The position numbers and the translations under genes were made by a program. Below are positions 42,111-47,105 of a stretch of 47,105 nt of DNA, one piece after another. The stretch covers positions 1-47,105 of the forward strand of contig RDZR01000044.1 in the NCBI GenBank assembly GCA_004294095.1, given 5' to 3'. This DNA comes from Verrucomicrobiota bacterium. GTDB lineage: Bacteria; Verrucomicrobiota; Verrucomicrobiia; Verrucomicrobiales; Akkermansiaceae. The stretch's first letter is position 1; every line of letters begins with the position of its first letter. Under the pieces are notes generated by a model that was not told the origin of the DNA, did not search any database, and worked only from the letters and a program-made list of their open reading frames with translations.

Positions 42111-44378
42111 CTAAGAATCGAGCCTCTTTGGCATGATTGGAGTGATTTTTGCCCCTTTCAGAAAACGGATCGTGTCGTTAAGATACTCTTGGTAATCTAG
42201 CTTCATTGATGGCGTAACGCCCTGTGGGAGCTCTGCCGCTGCATCAATGTGGTTTTTCGCTTCAATGAAATACCCAAGGGCTTCGGCGGAGCGTCTTTTT
42301 TCCCATGCAGCTTTCCCTAATTTACCATAAACGACACCCATTCGGTAAAAAAGCGGCTTCGGGCGAAGGGGAATTTCACTTGCGAGGTGATATGACCTGA
42401 GTGCGGCATTCAAATCGTTGATTCCTTCACACGCCAGGCCATAGCTTTCATAAATAGCGACTAACTTCAGAGGAAATTGGTCAACAAACGTCCACATATT
42501 AACATTTTTGACCGCATTTTCTGATAAACGAATTGATGATTCGAGTGAACGACGTGCCTCATCATAGCTTTTCTCACTGAGCGAATTTTGGCCTTTTCGG
42601 AGCAAGTGAGATGCATACTCCATGCCTGCTTGGTAACTCTGTTCCATATTCCCTTGCAGATTGAGTGCCTCTTCGAAGGCCGCTTCAGCCGCTTGATTCT
42701 GGCCCATGTAGCTTAGCAAATTTGCTAGATTCACGGCAGATGCAGGGTCGTATGGGTGAAGTTTGCGAGCGAATTGATATTGGCGGAGCGCACTCTCAAG
42801 CGCACCAGGGTGATTCGCAGCTAGTTCGGGAGATTTTGCGATTTGCTGAAGAAGTGCAGCTTTCTCTGAATGCAAGTCATGGCTAGGCCATACCTTGATT
42901 GCTGATTCGTAGCAGGCTAGACGAGATGAGATGGAAATTGCATCGAAGTTTTTGAAATAAAGCGGCAAAAGAGACTGGCACACGATCGTGCCTTTTACCC
43001 CCATCGCCAATAAGCAGATAAAACTAGCAGCTCCACAGACTATCAGCGATAATTTACAAGCGTGGTATGATACTTGGCTCGGCTGGCTGACAGATGAATT
43101 GCTCCGGAGCATCTGCGCGAGACAACATCCCAACGAAAACACTCCCGGCAATGAGTGAAAAACGAAGCTGAAATTGGACTGCACAAACATCCCGAGTAGG
43201 GCACATAGACCGCCAATTCTCCATGCATCATCATGCGTGATCAAACTGGACTGCCGAGGATAAAACGTTTTGATCAAACAGGTAAAGCACCAGACACCCA
43301 GTAAGATTACAAGAAGCAGCCCGCCGATGATCCCATAGTCCGTGATCGCTTGGAGTAACTCGTTGTGCACGAATTCTGGCCTATGGCTGGCGAAATTAAA
43401 CGCTTCGATGTCCCAGAACCGATTGCATTCCCAACTAAAACTGTGACTGCCTCCACCATACCAAGGATGTAAAAAGATACATGATAAAACAATGTTGTAG
43501 AGGAATAAACGAATTTGATTATCTAATAATGTAGAAACACTCAGCCGAAGATCGTTTTCTAACAATTTTGCGGTGCTAGGATCATCCATCCGCACTGCTT
43601 GCGCACTTTGCCAACCAAATGCTAAAAAGCAAACTAGGCCGATAACGACGATAGGCAACGCAACCACTGCTGGAGCAAACCATTTAGCATTCTTCTTTTT
43701 ACCCAATATCAGGGCAAAGAATGAAAAAGCTGCTATGGCGATCGCTCCGGCTAAAATGCCACCGCGCGACCGTGTGTAAATTAGCGCAATCAGCCCCATG
43801 ATGGCAATCAACGCAAAAACAATACGAGTCGCTGACGAGTAATTTCCTAATAAACTTGCAGCGCCGATAATCATCGCCGCGGCGATAAAATAGTTTGCAG
43901 CTTCATTGTAGTGAGCGAAGAAACCCGATACGATGGTCGTGTTGTTTGGTGCCAAAAAAAGCAGCATGTAACCCGGAGAAATTACTTGCACAACCGCCAC
44001 CACCCCATTGGCGAGCAGCAACATCGCTAGGCCCCAAATCAGAACTTTCTCACCATGGCTGCCGCTCGGAATCGTGAGCACCGAGAGAAATACTCCCACG
44101 GCAACACATAAAAGAAGTCCGTCGCTTTGGCCAAATTGCCATACCGGCGAATAGATTGCTCGCAGCGAAAACCATCCGCACACAGCAACTCCTAACGCAA
44201 CCCAACTCAAATTCAGGTGAATCGATCGGTCTCGCCAGATCGTGATCATCGCACTTAACGTCGCTAAACTGAGCGGCACCATCGCCGGACCCCACGACCA
44301 CGGCCTTGTCTGCGGTCCTAACAAAAATGCCAAAAAAAAGGCAATCACCAAAAATGCAGATGTGATAACCGCCATCAT
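42111..44378 (-). CDS. O-antigen ligase/polymerase-like protein with TPR domain
   Basis: 755 residues. The first 430 residues form about a dozen membrane helices with the O-antigen ligase/Wzy_C-like motif region (periplasmic loop around YGGGSHSFSWECNRFWDIEA and HRPEFVHNELLQAITDYG; the H..E..Q pattern is typical). The last 300 residues hold TPR-like repeats (LRQYQFARKLHPYDPASAVN, QAAEAAFEEALNLQGNMEQS, ARRSLESSIRLSENAVKN, ALRSYHLASEIPLRPKPL). Such proteins polymerise or ligate exopolysaccharide repeats on the outer face of the inner membrane, and the TPR part binds partner proteins. It follows the sugar transferase gene by 19 bases on the same strand. Confidence 0.85.
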   Translation of the reverse strand: MMAVITSAFLVIAFFLAFLLGPQTRPWSWGPAMVPLSLATLSAMITIWRDRSIHLNLSWVALGVAVCGWFSLRAIYSPVWQFGQSDGLLLCVAVGVFLSVLTIPSGSHGEKVLIWGLAMLLLANGVVAVVQVISPGYMLLFLAPNNTTIVSGFFAHYNEAANYFIAAAMIIGAASLLGNYSSATRIVFALIAIMGLIALIYTRSRGGILAGAIAIAAFSFFALILGKKKNAKWFAPAVVALPIVVIGLVCFLAFGWQSAQAVRMDDPSTAKLLENDLRLSVSTLLDNQIRLFLYNIVLSCIFLHPWYGGGSHSFSWECNRFWDIEAFNFASHRPEFVHNELLQAITDYGIIGGLLLVILLGVWCFTCLIKTFYPRQSSLITHDDAWRIGGLCALLGMFVQSNFSFVFHSLPGVFSLGCCLAQMLRSNSSVSQPSQVSYHACKLSLIVCGAASFICLLAMGVKGTIVCQSLLPLYFKNFDAISISSRLACYESAIKVWPSHDLHSEKAALLQQIAKSPELAANHPGALESALRQYQFARKLHPYDPASAVNLANLLSYMGQNQAAEAAFEEALNLQGNMEQSYQAGMEYASHLLRKGQNSLSEKSYDEARRSLESSIRLSENAVKNVNMWTFVDQFPLKLVAIYESYGLACEGINDLNAALRSYHLASEIPLRPKPLFYRMGVVYGKLGKAAWEKRRSAEALGYFIEAKNHIDAAAELPQGVTPSMKLDYQEYLNDTIRFLKGAKITPIMPKRLDS

Positions 44379-44397
44379 GATATCAATTTACGAATGA

Positions 44398-45804
44398 TTA
44401 TTTAGCTCCGCGCGCCATCAGCACCGCAGGAATCGTTTTCAGAAGAATGCGCAAATCCAACCATAACGACCAATTGTCGATGTATTTAAGATCCATTTCC
44501 ACCCATTCTTCAAAACTAGTGATTGTATTGCGCCCGCCTGCTTGCCACTCGCAGGTGATGCCCGGCTTCACACTCAATCTTCGGCGGTGCGACATTTCGC
44601 AAAACGCTTCCACTTCGTAAATCGGCAAGGGCCTCGGCCCCACCAAGCTCATGTCGCCTAACAGAACGTTGAGCAATTGCGGTAGTTCATCGATGCTGAG
44701 CTTCCGCAAAAGTGCGCCGAAAGGAAAAATTCTAGGGTCATGATCCAGCTTGAAAACTGGCCCATTCATTTGATTGCCATGCTCCTGCTTGATCGTCTCT
44801 AACATCTCTTCCGCATTCGCAACCATCGTGCGGAATTTCCACATTTTAAAAGGTTGCCCGTAGCGCCCTGCGCGCATTTGCGAGAAAAACACCGGTGCTC
44901 CTGGGCTTTTGATGCGGATGCCGATGTAGGCAAAAATCCAAAAGGGCAAGGTCACCAAAATAATGGCTGCTGAGCCAACTCGATCCAACATTTCCTTGCC
45001 AAGAAGCTCCCACGAAAGTTCCGGCGTTGAGCGCAGCACCAGCATTGGTTTTTGCCCGATTGCGTCAAACACCGGTCTTGCAATTTGTGTGCGGATGAAC
45101 GACGCCGCCAGCCACGCTTCCACACCTTGAAGCTCACACGCTTCCACCGCCATGGCCACTTTATCAAAGGCCGAATTTTTTGTGGCAAACAACACCCGAC
45201 TTACAGACTGGTCTTTCAACAACGCAAACAATTCTTCAACGGGTTGATGATCTAAATCAAAGTGCTTAACCACTTTCCAGCCAGCAGTAATTTCTGGATC
45301 TAACTCATCTAACAATTCCTGCATTTCATCGCCTGTGCCTGCAATGATCACTCGTTCTTTGCTGTTATCTTGTCGCGATTGGTTGCGCAAGTAGTATCGA
45401 TAAATTTGATCGCGAACGAGCAAAAAGAGAGCTGCATAAACTAAGCCCACTCCTAAGATCAAGCGACGTGGATCGTCTTGGCGGGTGAAGATGTAAAATA
45501 TCCCCAAAATCAAGACCACAATCATCGTTCCTTGGATCATTTGCCAAATAGCCAAGCCAGTCGTCTTCGTCCGCAATTGTGAGTAAAATCCGAAGCGCTC
45601 CAATATAAGCGGCGTGAACGGAACCGCGATGTAAAGCATCCATTGTGTCGTCCCAAGCTTGTTGCCATCGACCCCCAAGTCCAAAGCCAAGCGGATAAGA
45701 TCGCGGGTCAAGCTGCCGATATAAAATGCACCGAAGACCAAACAGGCATCGATGATTTGGAGAACTTGGATGGTAAATGAATCTTTTCGGCTAAGTGTCT
45801 TCAA
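44398..45804 (-). CDS. Exopolysaccharide polyprenyl-phosphate sugar transferase
   Basis: 468 residues, the WbaP/WcaJ-type architecture. N-terminal part with four membrane helices, a soluble CoA-binding-like Rossmann domain (RVIIAGTGDEMQELLDEL), then a membrane segment (AAIILVTLPFWIFAYIGIRI) and the bacterial sugar transferase domain: SPGAPVFFSQMRAGRYGQPF, MWKFRTMVANAEE, FPFGALLRKLSIDELPQLLN, VLLGDMSLVGPRPLPIYE and RRLSVKPGITCEWQAGGRN. It starts a polymer repeat by moving a sugar 1-phosphate to undecaprenyl phosphate. It is the first gene of the minus-strand polysaccharide pair. Confidence 0.95.
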   Translation of the reverse strand: MKTLSRKDSFTIQVLQIIDACLVFGAFYIGSLTRDLIRLALDLGVDGNKLGTTQWMLYIAVPFTPLILERFGFYSQLRTKTTGLAIWQMIQGTMIVVLILGIFYIFTRQDDPRRLILGVGLVYAALFLLVRDQIYRYYLRNQSRQDNSKERVIIAGTGDEMQELLDELDPEITAGWKVVKHFDLDHQPVEELFALLKDQSVSRVLFATKNSAFDKVAMAVEACELQGVEAWLAASFIRTQIARPVFDAIGQKPMLVLRSTPELSWELLGKEMLDRVGSAAIILVTLPFWIFAYIGIRIKSPGAPVFFSQMRAGRYGQPFKMWKFRTMVANAEEMLETIKQEHGNQMNGPVFKLDHDPRIFPFGALLRKLSIDELPQLLNVLLGDMSLVGPRPLPIYEVEAFCEMSHRRRLSVKPGITCEWQAGGRNTITSFEEWVEMDLKYIDNWSLWLDLRILLKTIPAVLMARGAK

Positions 45805-45931
45805 GAGCGATGTTATGCTTAGGTGGTTGCAGCGACGGGATGCTGATTCATTCTAAAAAAATTCGCAATCTAAGAATTTCTATCAGCCGAAAATCAATGA
45901 ATTGATTCAAGCTTGCCGCAATACGCCGCTC

Positions 45932-46153
45932 TTAGGACCGGGATGAAAGCCTCTCATGGAGTGGGACAATCTGGATATCGCCACGTCGGCAGGCAAGGCG
46001 AAGGGTGGCGCAGCCTTCGGGGGCGAGGAGGTGATCCGCCTCGGAAAGGACCGACTCACAGGTGAGATCCACAGCGGAGGATGAAGCTGCCGCGATCAGC
46101 CGCCTCCGGGCGACTTCCGATTTTTGTCGGGTGGTTCTTCTTCGCCTCGGCAT
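45932..46153 (-). CDS. Small basic protein of unknown function
   Basis: 73 residues from MPRRRRTTRQKSEVARRRLI; the frame is open for 29 more codons, but this ATG follows directly on the repeat-rich upstream region. The N-terminus is strongly basic, and the rest (ECVLSEADHL-like helix, then CATLRLACRRGDIQIVPLHE) has no family I recognise. GC content and codon use are higher than in the genes to the left and similar to the helicase on the right. The upstream region has two ATTTGTATT repeats 22 bases apart, a possible operator. It may be a real small regulator, or a chance frame in GC-rich DNA. Confidence 0.35.
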   Translation of the reverse strand: MPRRRRTTRQKSEVARRRLIAAASSSAVDLTCESVLSEADHLLAPEGCATLRLACRRGDIQIVPLHERLSSRS

Positions 46154-46165
46154 GCAATTCTCTGC

Positions 46166-46196
46166 AATACAAATAGGAAGCAAATACAATACAAAT
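46166..46196. repeat. AATACAAAT repeats, possible operator
   Basis: Two perfect copies of AATACAAAT (46166-46174 and 46188-46196) start 22 bases apart, two helical turns, with a partial copy at 46183. They lie just upstream of the small basic ORF, at the border of the GC-rich tail. Confidence 0.4.
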
Positions 46197-46248
46197 TCTT
46201 GATTCGCCCACCTTGGGAAGCAAGTTTCAAAAAATAACAACTTTCAGA

Positions 46249-46284
46249 CTTTGCGCCCTCCGCACCCTTTGCGCCTTTGCGTCA
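46249..46284. repeat. CTTTGCGCC-type tandem, 'AKAQRRK' repeat
   Basis: The segment holds CTTTGCGCCCTCC, then CACCCTTTGCGCCTTTGCGT. Its minus strand would encode [14 protein letters not shown]. Similar short intergenic sequences that read as (N/D)AK(T/A)QRRKDAK in one frame are, as far as I recall, spread through many unrelated bacterial genomes. It directly precedes the helicase gene. Confidence 0.45.
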
Positions 46285-46310
46285 AACTCTTCTTGCCCCA
46301 TCCTCCCCGC

Positions 46311-47105
46311 ATGTCCGCCCCGCTCAGCCGCAACAATCTCCCCGAGAACCCATCGCCGGACGACATCCTCAACACGTTCCTCGACTACCTCGCCGCTACC
46401 GGCACCGAGCCCTACGACCACCAGGAAGAAGCCATCCTCGAACTCTTCGCCGGCAACAACGTTATCCTTAACACTCCTACGGGCTCTGGAAAGTCCCTCG
46501 TCGCGCTTGCCCTCCAGTTCAAATCCCTCTGCCAAGGCCGCCGTTCCTACTACACCGTCCCGATCAAGGCGCTCGCCAACGAAAAATTCCTCTCCCTCTG
46601 CCACGTCCTCGGCCCGGAAAACGTCGGCATGATCACCGGCGACGCCACCGTCAACCACGACGCCCCGGTCATTTGCTGCACGGCTGAAATTCTAGCAAAT
46701 ATGGCCCTCCGCGACGGCGCGAATGCCCCGGTAGACGACGTCATCATGGACGAGTTCCACTACTACTCCGACCACTCACGCGGCGCCGCCTGGCAAATTC
46801 CGCTACTCACATTGCCGCGCGCCCGCTTCCTCCTGATGTCCGCCACCCTCGGCGACTCCTCTTTTTTCTCCAAACAACTCACTTCACTAACAAGCGCACC
46901 CACGACCCTCGTCCAGTCCGACCAGCGCCCGGTCCCGCTCGAATTCGAATACTCCACCACCCAGCTCCAGGAAAAAGTCGCCGAGCTCAACGAACAAGGC
47001 CGCGCACCCGTCTATCTCGTCCACTTCACCCAGAACGCCTGCGCCGACACCGCCCGCGACCTGCTCTCCACCAACTTCTGCACCAAGGAGGAAAAACACG
47101 CCATC
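46311..47105 (+). CDS. Ski2-like DExH helicase, N-terminal part
   Basis: 265 codons are visible from ATG 46311 and the frame runs off the right edge without a stop. Superfamily 2 motifs: Q-like region ([15 protein letters not shown]), motif [13 protein letters not shown], Ia [17 protein letters not shown] (Ib region), motif [13 protein letters not shown] (DEFH, as in the Ski2/Mtr4 group) and motif [12 protein letters not shown]. After that comes the start of the second RecA domain ([20 protein letters not shown]). Bacterial Ski2-like helicases of this kind work on RNA or on DNA repair intermediates. The gene is rich in C-ending codons, unlike the rest of the window, a sign of transfer, of a different region type, or of high expression. 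Confidence 0.88.
   Translation, partial: MSAPLSRNNLPENPSPDDILNTFLDYLAATGTEPYDHQEEAILELFAGNNVILNTPTGSGKSLVALALQFKSLCQGRRSYYTVPIKALANEKFLSLCHVLGPENVGMITGDATVNHDAPVICCTAEILANMALRDGANAPVDDVIMDEFHYYSDHSRGAAWQIPLLTLPRARFLLMSATLGDSSFFSKQLTSLTSAPTTLVQSDQRPVPLEFEYSTTQLQEKVAELNEQGRAPVYLVHFTQNACADTARDLLSTNFCTKEEKHAI

Noticed and set aside
46227-46658. 143-codon minus-strand frame over the helicase start
   Set aside because: Val/Gly/Glu-rich antisense of the helicase; its C-terminus is the intergenic CTTTGCGCC repeat.

Overview
The window looks like a chromosomal segment of a member of the Verrucomicrobiota. The evidence is the mix of gene families: a Planctomycete/Verrucomicrobia-style membrane protein with a single CxxCH haem site and leucine-rich repeats, a GT5 glycogen synthase, an exosortase with its EpsI-type partner, a very long secreted subtilase with a calcium-binding 'DDFDDDGLANAVE' tail, a eukaryotic-type glutamine synthetase (GSII), and many genes without a strong Shine-Dalgarno sequence. 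This assignment is inference from gene content; no rRNA is present.

Layout. 1-590: the start of a lipoprotein gene (minus strand) and a gene-free stretch holding a pair of inverted palindromic repeats. 591-2960: CPBP protease, thiL and a GNAT acetyltransferase. 3018-3154: tRNA-Gly with its own promoter and terminator. 3216-6901: trpC, converging on an ispD/M16-peptidase pair and a LysM protein. 7004-12373: a compact integrated element in the 3' end of tRNA-Ala, bounded by a 28-bp direct repeat. It carries a tyrosine integrase, an unknown cargo gene, a HTH protein, a small protein, a Toprim primase and a P4-like helicase. 12495-16434: NUDIX protein, glgA and the haem/LRR membrane protein. 16456-20970: a sugar-type ABC importer translationally coupled to agmatine deiminase. 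20997-23744: a secreted protein of unknown function, tpiA and pgk. 23898-26690: fabH and an odd POT-like transporter that carries a pseudopilin-like domain. 26681-33759: subtilase, IF-1, acylphosphatase and two envelope proteins of unknown function. 33821-35881: folP, then GSII behind a sigma-54-type promoter. 35905-40263: a housekeeping cluster read on the minus strand (prs, rplY, pth, rpsF, ssb), followed by a very small kinase-like protein overlapping a PP2C phosphatase. 40399-45804: an exosortase/EpsI pair facing an O-antigen-ligase/TPR protein and a polyprenyl-phosphate sugar transferase, i.e. a protein-sorting and exopolysaccharide region. 45932-47105: a short stretch of clearly different composition with a small basic ORF, a repeat-bearing upstream region and the start of a Ski2-like helicase.

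The two most unusual signals are these. (1) The heptamer TCTAACA/TGTTAGA occurs about 60 times by eye count, roughly ten times the number expected for an arbitrary heptamer. It appears in all reading frames, at stop codons and between genes, and includes a perfect inverted pair at the end of ssb. It behaves like a DNA uptake-type word. (2) The 5.4-kb tRNA-Ala element has a self-contained replication module but no recognisable capsid or conjugation gene. Its insertion replaced a CCA-encoding tRNA 3' end with one that lacks CCA. Other notable points are the sigma-54-type promoter in front of GSII, the 132-residue kinase-like/PP2C pair, and the transporter-pseudopilin fusion.
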